Assembly: GCA_015680905.1 (NCBI GenBank)
Contig: CM027384.1
Coordinates: 69,075,001 to 69,139,000, forward strand
Reading direction: 5' to 3'
DNA length: 64,000 nucleotides
Origin: Coptis chinensis
Taxonomy: Eukaryota; Streptophyta; Magnoliopsida; Ranunculales; Ranunculaceae
Shown here in pieces: positions 34,547-47,200 of the stretch (positions are counted from its first letter, which is position 1; each line of letters begins with the position of its first letter). The translations under genes and the position numbers were made by a program. Under the pieces are notes generated by a model that did no database searches, had not been told where the DNA came from, and saw nothing but the letters and a program-made list of their open reading frames with translations.

Positions 34547-36755
34547 ATAGATTCCGACAACGAATACGTTTATAATAACCAAACAAGATGGAGTGGTGAC
34601 GGTGAGGAAGATCAAAATAGTGGTAATAGTGCACTGCTTTGGAGCAATCCCATAGGTGATCTAAATGATGAACCAAACACTTCTAGAGTTGGAAATCAGG
34701 GAGCTGAGCCGGATGATCCATTGCTGCTTCAGTATCAGCAAGTCGATTTTGAATTTCCTGCTGAGGCTATGGATTTCACCCATCTTAGACCGGTGTCTAG
34801 GAGGTTTCATGATAAGCATGTCTCAAGAGTTGTTCTTGAACAACATGTATGTATTTTAATTTCATATATTAGCAGTATTAGTAGTTAAATACGTATATTT
34901 TTATTTTTAATTTTTAATTTTAATTTCATTTTGCTTACATTAGAGATGTGTTATGTATCGGGTTCGGTGCACTCTACGTGTGCTTAAGACGTGGTGGGAT
35001 GATATTAAAAAAGTCGGTGCACTTGACCATGTTAGAGATGCAATTCTAGCGACTCTCTTTGGTCATCTAGTTGACATACCTTACAATAAGACTGACATTT
35101 AGGGAGTTATCAATGGTTTAGTTGAGAGATAGTGAGATAGTACACATACTTTTCACTTCCCTGATCAGGGAGAGTTGGGCTTCACTCTACTAGATTTTTC
35201 TATGATATCTGGTTTGAGTATAGGATTAGGTCAGCCATTGAGATGTAGCACTGAATTACAGAGTTGTGCCTAAATGATGACTTTCTTCCCTTGACTGACC
35301 GAGGAGTCATATGACAGTGCTGGTGTTAGGATTTCTGGTATCAAGGCTGCATACATTACACCGTTGACTAATGATGATGGATTGCAGTTTTTAATAAATT
35401 ATTTGTCACTTGATTATGATGATGGTCAAGCACATGTTGATGAGTATGTAAGAGCTTTCTGTATGTATTTGATGGGCGTATTGTTTCTTCCTTCTGGCCA
35501 TTCCATGATTAACTTGGGGTATCTAGCCAATTTTGAACACTTGCATGAGTTGTGCGATATTAATTTTGGTGGAGCCATATGCTGTAATTTGTTGTGTTGT
35601 TTAGATAGGGCTTATCGGGAAACTGGTGTTGTCAGTAGTCCCCAGCTGGGAGGGTTTGTCATTCTCTTAGAGGTATGGTTTTATGAGTATTTTCGTGCTG
35701 CAAATCCTATCCTCACAGAGTACAAGGATGAGAGGTCTAGGCTCAGGGCTTGGAACGGACCTCGTCGAGCTCGTCTGACCAGTGAGATCAGTCATAACAT
35801 AACTTCTGTCCGAACCCAGATCGAGCTTAGCACATAGGCTTCTATTGTTTGGAGGCCTTGGCAGACATATGTGCACATCGACGCGAATGACTGTAGATAC
35901 GCATTGTTCATTTCTCATAGGACGATGGTATTCACTTGTGGGAGTGATATGGAGTGGTATTTAGGGGATAGATGTTACAGATAGCTCACACCATGCTTTG
36001 GTATCCCCCCTGATTTGCCTACCCATGTATCAGAGGCTAAGGACATGACCTTACATCAAGTCATCGAAAGAAACATGGATTGGAGTTGGCCAGTAGCTTC
36101 TGACCTAGTTACATTGCAAACTTATGAGTAATATTACCGTTAATAGTTTAAGGTATATATTGGTCATTTGCTCCCAGTTGTGGGTCGTACAGGCAACATT
36201 CATACGGTTAGTAGAATGGGTGTCAGACGTGAATATCATATTGGCCAGCCGTCACAGCCAACGTTTCAGCATGGACCTATACACACATTTGTTCCAGTGT
36301 CAGATCCCCTCAGTCAGAGTGGCATTGGGTTTTCAGTTTGAGTGATCCGAGTGACCAGATGATTTACAATTCCATTTCTTCTATTGGTGACACTCGTGTC
36401 GTACAATTAGAGCCTGACCTTGGACATCTACCTCTGGTAATTATTTTTATTGGTTTTGGTTTATTATGAAAATGTCATAAATTATTAATGAATAATTATT
36501 TTAGGATGAGCTACGCATGAGATATGAGACAAGCATTTGTGTAAATGACGGCATGCGCTCCTTGGTATTCGCCTACAGTGTTGAGAGAGAGACTTCTTTC
36601 CTAGGCTCATATTGATTATGACGATTTGCAATGCCAGGTTGATGAGTTACATACTCAGATTGATCGCACAAGGATGAGTTCATCACATGGCCAGACGGAG
36701 AGTTCAGCACAAGGACAGTCGATGAGAAGTTCACGACAGAGGAGGCGTATTTAGG
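34547..36755 (+). pseudogene. PMD gene of Harbinger-like copy B
   Basis: Parallel to the PMD gene of copy A along its full length. The start codon is changed (ATAGATTCC where copy A has ATGAATTCC). Exon 1 is open without the copy A frameshift (QVDFEFPAEAMDFTHLRPVS). Exon 2 follows the acceptor near 34943, and the PMD core is at 35364-35837 (MTNDDGLQFLINYLSLD; HSMINLGYLANFEHLHEL). The C-terminal exon is near 36505-36755. Stops include TAG in exon 2 near 35101 and 35133, and TAA and TGA near 35270-35300, with several frame changes after 35837. Clearly dead, but it helps define the ancestral gene. Confidence 0.75.
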
Positions 36756-37020
36756 AAGTGAGGACTTGATGATTTATAATATTAAGTTTGTTATATGACG
36801 ATTATTATTATGTTGTGTGATTTAGAATTGTTCATTTGATTATTTTGATAAGTTCTAATTTACTTCATTTGATCAATTTGATTTAGCAAATGAATTGCAA
36901 TTTTTATATATAGAACGACTACTAATACATGATTGCAAAAACATAAAATTAAAATAAATAAATAAAAGACAACTAGTACATATCACCCTTATTACATAGT
37001 TACATACTACTAGAGTTACT

Positions 37021-38113
37021 CTAGTTATCAAGCCAATCATCATTTTCTTCATCATTGGCTCCTTCGTCCTCGGAAGCTTCATTTGTATTACTTGATCCAA
37101 CCCCTTTTTCATATTTAGCTACAATTGCTTCTTGTTTTAGCTTTCAAACCCTTTGCGCACGAGGATTGAGTTTGTCGGGTGACATTTCCAATAACCTAGT
37201 CTCATTTTCCTCCTCTCTAACACGGAGTTTTTCTTGCTTAAAAAATAACACTTTTTGTGTCTTCTCTTGCTTCAATTTCACCATAGTTTGAAATTGCCCA
37301 TCTAGAATCTCTTCTCTATGCCTTCGGCTTTCTTTAAAAACCTGAAGAAATTCATCCATATTTTTAGCAGTGGATGCAACATTACCCTCAACAGTAGAAG
37401 CAATTTCCTTGTTCTTCTCAATTTCTTTGCTCTGCTTCCTACCAATTACCTCTCCAAAAAACCTTCGGTACTACTAGGATCGTATTCCGAGTACAGTGAA
37501 GGTGAATGGTTAGAGTGAGGCGTTGAAGGGGTTGAGGGTGAAGAATCGAAACCTTCAAGATCTCCGGATCTTGCTTTCTTTTTTGGTCTTGGAGCAAGCT
37601 AGTGTTTCGTTGCTTAACTGAGTTCTTTGCCACTTTGGCGTATGTTTGACTAGATTATAACAATCTTGCCATATCCATGGCTTCCCAGTAGTAGCCGCAT
37701 AAGTTGCTGCCGCGTCTGTAAGCTACGTTTATTAAAAAAAAACAAGAACAAAATCAATATCGATTAAGTAGTATATAAATGAAGTATAAATTAAACAAAG
37801 TATAAACGAATCTTACAATGTCTTCACGTCCCCACCGGCTTGGAGGTTGTTCTTCAAGCTTTCTTAGTATAACATGATATTTGTTGAAGAACGGTAAAAG
37901 AATCGCCCAATGTTGTGAGACTCCCTTCCACTTACAATTGTGGTTAAAACCTTGAATTTCATTTATCCTAGCCATAATTCGTTCTCAATAAACTTGTCCC
38001 GATTGATCATTCCCTACTATAGAATCTTCTCCAATCTCAATCCACGCTCTAGTAAGAGCAATATTTTCTTTATTTGTCCAACTTGGACCCCTACCTTATT
38101 TTGGTTATGACTT
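37021..38113 (-). pseudogene. ORF1 (Myb/NAM-C-like) of Harbinger-like copy B
   Basis: Matches the copy A ORF1 from start to stop. The start codon has become AAG and two early glutamine codons have become TAA (about 38095-38113). The Myb-like part is at 37975-37754 (IQGFNHNCKWKGVSQHW) and the coiled-coil C-terminal half at 37359-37144 (KLKQEKTQKVLFFKQEKLRV), ending in the same acidic tail at 37021. The intron between the halves is conserved in position. Confidence 0.8.
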
Positions 38114-38514
38114 TGAGAGTGTTGTGTGTGAAATGTTTGAGTTGAGTGTATGTAAAATGAAGAAAGAAATGAGTGTAGATATATGGATGTAGAATTCTAG
38201 CCGTTTTTTGCCCATTTTTTTCTCGTTGGAGCACGCGACATTAGGAGTGGCGCGCTATAGTACCACTGGCGCGGTGTGCTGGTCAAAATAAAAAAATAAA
38301 ATAAAATTGGAGCGACATTTGCAATGGTGAGCGACATTACCATTGTCGCTCCGCATCCGCATCCGAAATCCCAAATTTGCGAACAAGAATGCGGCTAGAC
38401 AGGTGATGCGACTAAATTTGCTTCCACTTAGAGTTGGATTTCCATGAAATTCCAAGTTTTGGAAGCAAATTTGAAAAATTTGGGAGGTGATACTACCACC
38501 TTGAGATTCTCTCA

Positions 38515-39583
38515 GTTCAGTAAAAATGTAGATTTATAAAGTGAACTTATATATATTTCTTTTAGATTTTTGTTTCAGCCATGGTCAGTAAAACATATCA
38601 AAGTCCGTCTAAATTATATCAGGATGGTAATTCTTAAGAGACTAAAGAGAGAAATTATTCGAAAATGAAAGCCAACTTTTAGTGGAAAAGTCATGTAGAG
38701 ATGGGAACATTTGATGAGTATTGAATTATTGGAAAGAGACCTGAAGCAGTAGTGGCAATAGGAATGAAAACCGTATTAAGCGTGTATTTTCAGGTTATCT
38801 AAAAATTTAACAGCACCACATAATGTCGTACAAATGAGATACAATGTCTTCATATATACATGTTGTGGAAGGGTATTAGGGGTATTTCATACTATCATCA
38901 AGTGGGGGCCACGTCCAGAAGTGGAATAAATCTTCTCTGCCATATTCAACGGGTTGTGCTGTCCTAATCTTTAAGTCAACGTCCAAATCAGGAAGTTACT
39001 TTTTTTTTTTGATTGACAAGCTTGTTTTAAATGATATCAGCAACTCATTGATGCACATTAGTGGGGTTCGATCCGCAAACCTATATATGGTATCATCAAC
39101 GAAAGGTTTTACCAGCTTCGCTAGTTGGCACTTGCCATGTCATGGTTTTTTATTAGCATAATGCATCTATATTGTCCATTTACTTTAATTTCTATAATAT
39201 AATCATACATCTGACTTCGTAAACATGAAAGTTAAGTAGCATGATTAATGTAAAAAAATCTGATTTCAATGAGAAACACAGGAGCATCTTATTTCTTAAT
39301 TATTAGTTATATATTCAACTTAAGGAGATTGTTTTATTTTACGTTTTTTAAGAACAGACAGGTATGGGTGTACGTTGTGATCTTTAAATCAAGCCAAGAA
39401 ACTTAAGTAGCTAGCTTAATTTATAATACAATTTTTTATCTCAAAACCAATCTGGATTCAAGTGGATCACATCTTTCCAAATGTTAGTCAACTTTGGCCA
39501 CCACAAATAATTAATTAAGATGGATTATTACATGTCAAGCAATGCAACTTCAAAGTCTAGTTCTAAGATATGGCCACCACAAT
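38515..39583. other. Repeat remains and gene-poor DNA
   Basis: 140-bp repeat sequence resumes at about 38778-38852. About 250 bp before it look like an insertion into that repeat. A T-tract at 39001-39011 followed by GGGGTTCGATCC near 39063 could be a minus-strand retroposon with poly(A) tail. No gene was recognised. Confidence 0.4.
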
Positions 39584-39788
39584 CAGGGCCTGCCCTAAGC
39601 CTATGTTGTCTAACGCTTTGCATAGGGCTCCTAATATAAACAAAAAAAAAGTCCCAGTGAAGCTCTTAAAAGCCCACTATAGTGTTACAAACCTAGACAA
39701 AAGCCTGTTCACAGAAAAAGAAAAAGGAAACAAAATCCCACTCTTTCAGACTTTGCATTGGGCCCTTTGAAACACAAGGCCGACCTTG
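39584..39788. mobile_element. hAT-type MITE, 205 bp
   Basis: The left end CAGGGCCTGCC and the right end complement CAAGGTCGGCC form imperfect terminal inverted repeats. A perfect 8-bp duplication ACCACAAT flanks them (39576-39583, 39789-39796). No coding capacity. Confidence 0.85.
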
Positions 39789-39983
39789 ACCACAATGTTC
39801 TGATGGTGTTTTGTCTTCTTGTTTTTTTCCCTGTGTGTGAGGAGCTCCCTCGCAACGCTTCATCTTTTCTACTTGTATTCGTTGCCTTTCGTTACTAACT
39901 ATCAATAAAATTCAATTAAAAAAAAGAAAAAAATAAAGAAAAAAGAAAGATATAGTTTCCAAAAACAACGATATACATGTAAT

Positions 39984-40382
39984 AGTCCTTATCTAAAAAG
40001 TAGCTACTTAAGTTAACTTAAACTAAGTACGTAAGTAAAACTTTACCTAAAAAATGAATTCAAACCTAATTTTTTGTGGTTATAAAGCATTCACCATAAA
40101 GATCATCTCCACAAAATTTTTGTTTATCTGGAAACCTCTAACATAGATAAAAATTGTTGTCATTTTTAAAAAGAAATCTAACGGTCTAGAAATATCACAT
40201 TTTTGTAATTATTTTTTACAAATATAAGAGGTTTCCAAATGAGCTCAAATTTTGTGGAGATGATCATTATGGTGAGTATATCATAACCACAACAAATTAT
40301 GGATAAATTCATTTTCTAGGTAAAGTTTTATTTACGTACTTATTTTAAGTTAACTTAAGTAGCTACTTTCTAGATAATGACT
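39984..40382. mobile_element. Long-TIR (fold-back) MITE
   Basis: Two arms of about 160 bp are near-perfect inverted copies. The left starts AGTCCTTATCTAAAAAGTAG and the right, complemented, starts AGTCATTATCTAGAAAGTAG; both then share CTACTTAAGTTAACTTAAA. The central loop is about 60 bp. Transcripts would fold into a long hairpin. Long arms suggest a Mutator-like or foldback family, but no target duplication was found. Confidence 0.85.
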
Positions 40383-40603
40383 CTATCCCTTTATATATAT
40401 AATGTTATAATGTTAGACTTCTTTGAATGAGTTGAATTTTTGTGAGCATGTTCTCCATGGTGGAGAGATCATATCTACAAAAAATCAGCCCTTAATTCAA
40501 TTTTTAATTCCATGATTTTGCTTGGATTCATTTACTATAATGTGCGCATAAGAATGTGGCTCTATCCCTCCCCATATATATATATATGTATATATATATA
40601 TGG

Positions 40604-40685
<82 letters not shown>

Positions 40686-41014
40686 ATATATATTCCTGCT
40701 CTTAGACGGACGTCCATTTATGGACTTTACTTAAAAACCGAAATTTCGAAATATAATCTCGCGAAGGGTTTTGAAGCCGGATCCTCAAAACTCTCTCACT
40801 CGCTCCCTCTCTCCTATTCTCTCTCCAAACATAGAGTGACCTGAGTGACCTGTCTCCTCCTCTGTACTCTCTCCCTCTCATGGGGTTCCTCTTTTCTCTA
40901 TTTCTCATCCTAAAATTCCACCTTTTACCTATTTTGTGTTATTTACCTGATGATTATGAACTCTCGTCACAAAATTTTGATAGTGCTTAAACTATTGTTT
41001 TTTTAATTTTTCTA
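40383..41014. other. AT microsatellite and CT-rich leader-like DNA
   Basis: A long (AT)n/(TATA)n tract covers about 40575-40685 and creates the spurious frame with repeated Ile-Tyr. CT-rich sequence at 40790-40910 is one arm of an inverted repeat, listed separately. The end resembles an intron with acceptor TTTTTCTAG at 41014. Confidence 0.7.
40820..40919 (+). repeat. Inverted-repeat arm flanking the pyruvate kinase fragment
   Basis: About 100 bp including CTGTACTCTCTCCCTCTCAT recur in inverted orientation as 58477-58537 joined to 42815-42842, the second arm being split by a copia insertion. The second arm lacks 18 bases present here. In one frame both arms read a Ser/Pro-rich peptide (SPSHGVPLFSISHPKIP). 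Confidence 0.75.
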
Positions 41015-41810
41015 GGTTGAAAACCAAGAAGGGGTAGCTAATTGTGATGATATAATTGCAAATTCTGACGCTTTTATGGTAGCACGAGGTGACCTGGGTA
41101 TGGAAATCCCAATTGAAAAGATATTTTTAGCACAAAAAACAATGATCTATAAGTGCAACATCTAAGGGAAACCTGTTGTTACTGCAACTCAAATGTTAGA
41201 GTCAATGATCAAGTCCCCACGGCCAACATGAGCAGAAGCAATTGATGTGGCGAATGCAATTCTTGATGGCACATACTGTGTAATGCTTAGTGGGGAAACA
41301 GCTGCTGGAGCATATCTAGAGCTCACTGTTCATACCATGGCTAGAATTTGCAAAGAAGCAGAGTCCGCATTAAATTATGGAGCAACCTTTAAACGGATTA
41401 TGCAAACTGCACCAGTGCCTATGAGCCCACTCGAGAGCCTAGCTTCATCTGTTGTACGCATAGCCAACTCTGTTGGAGCTGCTCTAATTTTGGTATTGAC
41501 AAGAGGTGGAAGTACTGCCAAGATGGTTGCCAAGTATAGGCCATCTATGCCAATCTTGTCTGTGGTTGTACCCGAAGTTAAAACTGAGAACTTTGATTGG
41601 TTATGTAGTGACGAAGCACCGACTAGGCACGCCTCTTGTTATTGTTCGGTCTAGTACCGTATTGAGTCGCGGGTTCTGTAAAAGCTTCGATCTTGGAAGC
41701 AAAAAGAAAAAAGCACTAGTATTTTCCCTTCGATATGCCAAGGAGAAAGGTTTTTGCAAGGTGGGAGATTCAGTTGTGGCATTGCAGCGAGTTGGGGCGC
41801 TTCCATAATT
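41015..41810 (+). pseudogene. Cytosolic pyruvate kinase, 3' exon pseudogene
   Basis: Clear similarity to the C-terminal half of plant cytosolic pyruvate kinase: a barrel segment with [30 protein letters not shown] and CVMLSGETAAGAY, then the allosteric/C domain (TRGGSTAKMVAKYRPSMPI). It begins at a plausible intron acceptor, so it derives from genomic DNA rather than cDNA. Stops replace sense codons at 41163-41165 (before GKPVV) and 41229-41231 (CGA to TGA after SPRPT), and a frameshift lies near 41625. The remainder continues to 41808. The 5' part of the gene, with the N-terminal barrel strands, is absent. The parent enzyme makes ATP and pyruvate in glycolysis; this copy cannot. Confidence 0.92.
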
Positions 41811-42814
41811 AAGATGTTGATAGTTAAGTGATCAACCAGGAGGTGTGTGTTTTGGTAGGTACACCATAGACTATAGCTGTTGATGTTTATTCTTGATGGC
41901 ATGACGTGATCTTGTTTTCCCTTTATTTTCCTTTGGTTGTCTCATGTTAGCTGATGTGAGAAATCTTGATTAAACTTACAGCAGCACAATTTTGATTAAA
42001 TAAAATAGTTCTCTATTTGCCATCGTTGTTAAAGAATTATGTAACGTTTGACTTGGTTCCTGTTATATTGTATGGCCATCACTTGTTTCTTCTTTTAATT
42101 TTATACTGGACTGGTGCAGCTCGTGAGGCTCATACTTCAGAAAAGGAAAAATGAGTAGGAATGAATGAGGTCACAGGGTTTGGTCTTTCATACACTTCTT
42201 ATCCTAATTTCACAATTTTACTTAGCTTTTGATCTCCATGAAAAATCGTGTGGACAATATGCTGTATTATCTAACTAAAACAAATCTAGATAAAATCTTT
42301 CCAAGCACAAGAGTAAAAAGTTTGCACACAAATTAGTACACTAAAGCTACACAAACAAGTATGTGGAGAAAAGATGAATCCTACTACAAGTAGCAAATCA
42401 GCAAGGGTAGATCACTTATATATGACCTCCAAATTTACAAAACTGAAGAGCATGTTAATAGTTATATACCGAACAAAACTCGGCTAGGCTTTCATTAAGA
42501 CCCCAAACAGAACCTAACACCAAAACTGCAACTTGATAACCGCAATGTTCGTTCTTCACAACATGAACTGGTCCTAAATCCTAAAGACAAAATGGTTGTA
42601 AGAAACAGTTTTTTAGGTTACTTCATTTGCAGAAGGAGCATTCTTTGGGGATAAATTATATGAATTTGTAGTAATCGTCGACAGCAACTAAAAACCATGA
42701 GATAAATTCTGAAACAATCTTCTGTTATTCTCCTTCTCCACATGACTTTCTTTTTGTTTCTCTTCAATCTCTCCACCATTCTTCACATGCGAATTTGCAA
42801 CCTCGTTTTTAATC
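41811..42814. other. Probable 3' flank of the pyruvate kinase copy and unassigned DNA
   Basis: The first few hundred bases look like a 3' untranslated region. Near 42688-42830 the minus strand is open and ends LFQNLSHGF-stop. This joins the frame of the inverted-repeat arm and may be the last exon of an unrecognised gene. Nothing else was recognised. Confidence 0.35.
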
Positions 42815-42842
42815 GGAATTTTAGGATGAGAAATAGAGAAAA

Positions 42843-43544
42843 TGTTGGTAACAATTGCTGCAACAAGAACAAACTGTGAATAAGAAAGCTGGCTGAGGCA
42901 CGGATCAAACGCTTTCTTTAAGGTTGTTTCACGTCTGTTCCTCTTTATGCAGACAAAGCGCGTCAACCTCTAGGATACAACAACCAGATAGACTCTCCTT
43001 TGTTTACTGCAGATAAACCAAAGAAGAAAAGAATAACCACAATACTGATCTTATGATAGCCCTCAACTTAGTATAGAAAATAGTTTTTCACATATCATAT
43101 TAGCTGCTACTCTAGGAGTATTTATAGAGGAAAAATGTGGAGCACTTAGTAGATCCGGATAGGGAACTGATCCAGTTTCCCAATCCATATCCAATTCTAT
43201 TTCCAAACTTATCCAGAAATAGTTTAAGGAAAATGGTTTACCAAAAAGAAGATAAGGGATCAAAGAGTGCCCAAGCCCGAGCCCGAACCTGGTTCGGTTT
43301 GGCACGCGCGCGCACGTGTGGCTTTGTGTGAGTCCTCCCTCCTAACCCAAAAGCCTTTGTACCCTAAGGGCATGCCCTTAGTATGGGACTCTCACTTTAA
43401 AACACTATTCACTAGTGTATCCTCTCCAATGTGGGACTAACGTTTTCTACTTAAACAACTATCCGACAAAGAGGTCAAGGGATCAAACCACCACGAAGTC
43501 ACTCCAAACACTAACCACTTGTTTTATTGAAAAATAACTCAACA
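42843..43544 (-). repeat. 3' LTR of copia element
   Basis: 702 bp, TG...CA bounded. It lacks a segment of about 42 bp present in the right LTR near 58055-58100, and other differences are scattered, so the insertion is not recent. Confidence 0.92.
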
Positions 43545-44202
43545 ATCCCCCACTTATTTTTGATAAAAACAAAATAGGAACTATACTTAAGGGCAATCAA
43601 TATCAGTATCAACATGTTATGCATAGATGAAGGTGTCCACGACTTAAACCTTTACGTAGTGAAAATTACTCAAAGTATAAGAGCCATAAGTGATTAAGTC
43701 TTAAACTTAGGTCTTGAGTATACAATAAGTCATAATCACGCACAACATATCCAGTGTTCTCCTTTCATGTTCTGCACATTAAAGGCCCTGTGCTCACTTA
43801 GATTCATGAATGATCTAGAGAATTAGCCCTCATTCTCATAGAAAGCGGCCTCTACTTTCACATTCACTAGGTGAGTCTATCAAGAGTGCTCTTGTAGCTA
43901 TGCACTCCGCCCATAAGGACCATAGAACTTCATTAAGAGTTTTTCCCAGAAAACCTCAACCTTTATTATCGCTGCAGGATTTCATGCATTTAACTATCTA
44001 ACTATGGGACAGATAAGTAACAATGTATGTCTCACAACCAACATTCTATAACTTGTTCATCCCTTTGAACCTAGTTCTTGGGATCTCCAGTCCCTAGGTT
44101 GGGTTACCATCATAAATGTTCATCTTTCAAATGGCTTCAGTCCCATGCTTCTGGCAGTAGTCCACAATTTTTCTTTGGCCAAAGCTTTGGTAAATGGATC
44201 TG

Positions 44203-47200
44203 CTAGATTATCACCAGATCAGTACTATGTTTACGATGAATCTGTCGTGATTTACCATTATAAAACTTACTGTGGACATGTCCGATAGCAGCAGTGCTAT
44301 CATAATGTATCAAAGTGGCTGGTACTGGTTTATGCCAAACTGGAATATGAGTGAGAATATCTTGTAACCAACCAACCTCCTCACTTGCACTAGCCAAAGC
44401 AATCAGCTCAGACTCCATGGTAGACTGAGCTATAATAGTCTACTTCTTGGACTTCCAAGATACAACACCTCCACCAATGTTAAACACATAGCTACAGGTG
44501 GCCTTAGAGTCTTTTGAGAGAGTGTTCAGTCAGCATCTATATACCCCTCAAGAACAACAGGATATCTTTGATAATGAATACCCAAATGACTGGTTCCCTT
44601 TAGGTATCTCATTAACCTGCCAATGCTTAGCGCCAGGATTACTAGTACACCTGCAAAGAACACCTACTGCATAGGCAATGTCAGGTCTAGCACAATCTGT
44701 AGCATATCTCAAACTACCAATGATACTTGCATATTCATTTTGATTCACAGGTTCACCATTATTCGCAAATAATTTATCACTGTGATCAAAAGGAGTACCA
44801 AAAGCCACACAATCAAAGTAGTTATACTTCTTCAATATTTTCTCAATGTAGTGTGACTGATCCGGCCATATGCCATCAGACGATCTTGTAATTTTGATTT
44901 CCAACATTACATCAGCCTCACCTAAGTCATTCATATCAAGGTTAGAAGACAACAGGTTCTTGGTTTATTTCATAACATGTAAATTGGAACCAAAGATTAG
45001 TAGATCATCAACATATAAGCATATAATAACACATATCCCATCAGAGTACTTATAATAAATGCATTTGTCACTTTCATTTATCTTGAACCCATTGGTAATA
45101 ATAAAGTTATCAAATTTCTCATGCCACTGTTTAGGTGCCTGTTTCAACCCATAAAGTGACTTAAGTAATTTGCATACATTTTTACCCTTACCTAGTTCCA
45201 CGTAACCTATTGGCTGATCCATGTAAATCTCCTCTTCTAAATCCCCATTTAGAAAGGTTGTCTTAACATATATCTGATGAAAAACAAAATTATGAACAAC
45301 AGCAACAGAAAATAATACTCTAATGGATGTTATCCTCGTAACAGGTGAATATGTGTCAAAGAAATCAAAGTTCTCTCTCTATCGAAAACCTTTGATAACC
45401 AGCCTTGCTTTAAACTTGTCCACTGAACTATTGGTTTTAAACTTCCTTCTTAAAACCCATTTGTTTCCTATAGTCTTGCAACTAGGAGGCAAATCAACAA
45501 GCTCCCAAGTTTTATTCTCCATGAGAGAATCAAGCTCACTCTGTATGGATTCTCTCCAAAACTTAGAGTCAAAAGATGCGAGAGCTTCTCCAATGGAGGA
45601 GGGATCTCCTTCCAAAGCAAAAGTGACAAAATCGGGTCCCAGTTCCTTAGCAACCCTTGCTCTCTTACCTCTTCTTGGTTCAAATTCTGTAACAGTGTCT
45701 CTGTCATATAATCTAGATATATAAGGGTCAGAAACATCAGAAGTAGGTGCATTGGAGGAAGACGCACCCCCACTATTTCTAGATAGGTATGGAAACCTGT
45801 CTTCAAGAAATTCAGCATCAGATGATTCAAACAAGACATTAGTCTTCATATCTAGAAACTTGTAGGCTTTACTGTTCATAGCATAACCTAGAAAGACACA
45901 CTCATAAGCTTTGCTCTCAAGCTTTGAGATCTTGGGATCATGCTTCCTTACAAAAGACAGACATCCCCATGTTCGGAAGTAACTCAAATTCGGCTTCCTG
46001 TTCTTCCATAGCTGATAAGGTGTAACCTTTGTCTTAGAATTAGCAATTATATTCAGTATATGGCAAACAGTCAAAACAGCTTCACCCCATAAATTTGAGG
46101 GTGCTCTAGAACTAAGCAACGTAGCAACCATTAATTCCTTAAGAGTTATGTTCTTCCGTTCAGCTACTCCATTCATTTCAGGTGAATAAAGAGTTGTCGT
46201 CTCATGGATTATACCATGCGATTGCAAGAAAAGATCAAAATCAGCAGAACCATATTCAGTACCTCTATCACTTTGAATTACTTTAATGTTCCTGTTATGC
46301 TGATTTTGAACCTCAAGTATATGTGCTTTAAAAGTATCAAATGCATCACTTTTATTCTTCAATAAATAAACATATGCAAACTTCGAGCAATCATCAATAA
46401 AAGTAATAAAATATCTTTTACTACCTCTAGTCAGAACTCCTTCAAGCTCACAGATATCAGTATGTACCAGGTCTAGCAGGCTTATACTTCTCTCAACTGA
46501 TTTGTGAGGCTTCTTTGTGATTTTCGCTTTGGTGCAAGATTCACAGTGTGTAAAATCATCATCCAAGTTAGGAATTAAACCAAGTATGCTCATGTTCTTA
46601 ACATACTTCCTATTAATATGACATAATCTACCATGCCAAACATTAACATAATAAGAGATCATGTAAGCAGAAGTAGAAGTTTTATTTATATCAACAACAT
46701 TCAACTTAAACATCCCGTTACATGCATAGCCCTTACCAATAAAAACCCCAGACTTAGTGATCACATACTGATCACTACCTATGACTTGCTGAAATCTAGC
46801 CTTGTTCAAAATAAAACCATAAACCAAATTCTTCCTAATCTCAGGAGTATGAAGCACATCCTTTAACAGCAGTTTCTTCCCAGAAGTGAACTGCAACTCA
46901 ACATCACCAGTACCCAGAACCTTGGTCGTATGATTATCACCAAGTAGGACTTCTTGATTCGTAGTTGTGGTATAACTCTTGAACCAGTTCCTATTATAGC
47001 AAACGTGCCTAGAAGCACCAGCATCAGCCCACCACCCCTCACAGACATTAACATAATTGACCTCAGTTATCATAGCAACAAAAAGTTCCTCAGTAACATT
47101 AGTCTCACTGACTTTACGACTCTTACAATTCCTAGCATAATGCCCATTCTTCTTGCAAGTATAACAGACAACTTCTGACATGTCAACGGGTGGTTTCTGA

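Larger units (their letters stand above)
29246..38511. mobile_element. PIF/Harbinger-like composite element copy B, interrupted
   Basis: The left end is at 29246 (AGCATCTCTAGGTGGTGG; first base altered) and the right end at 38511 (complement GAGAATCTCAAGGTGG). The trinucleotide TCA flanks both (29243-29245, 38512-38514). The inner sequence has the same two convergent genes as copy A, in opposite orientation: PMD on plus, ORF1 on minus. A gypsy-type insertion just before the PMD start and the 2.64-kb tandem duplication separate the left end from the genes, so the left end is present twice (29246 and 31915). All genes in this copy are broken. Confidence 0.8.

Noticed and set aside
40512..40844. 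110-codon frame rich in Ile-Tyr
   Set aside because: It is the translation of a long AT microsatellite.
42688..42966. 92-codon minus-strand frame as one gene
   Set aside because: It runs across the copia LTR boundary at 42843; only the part below that point could be older coding sequence.
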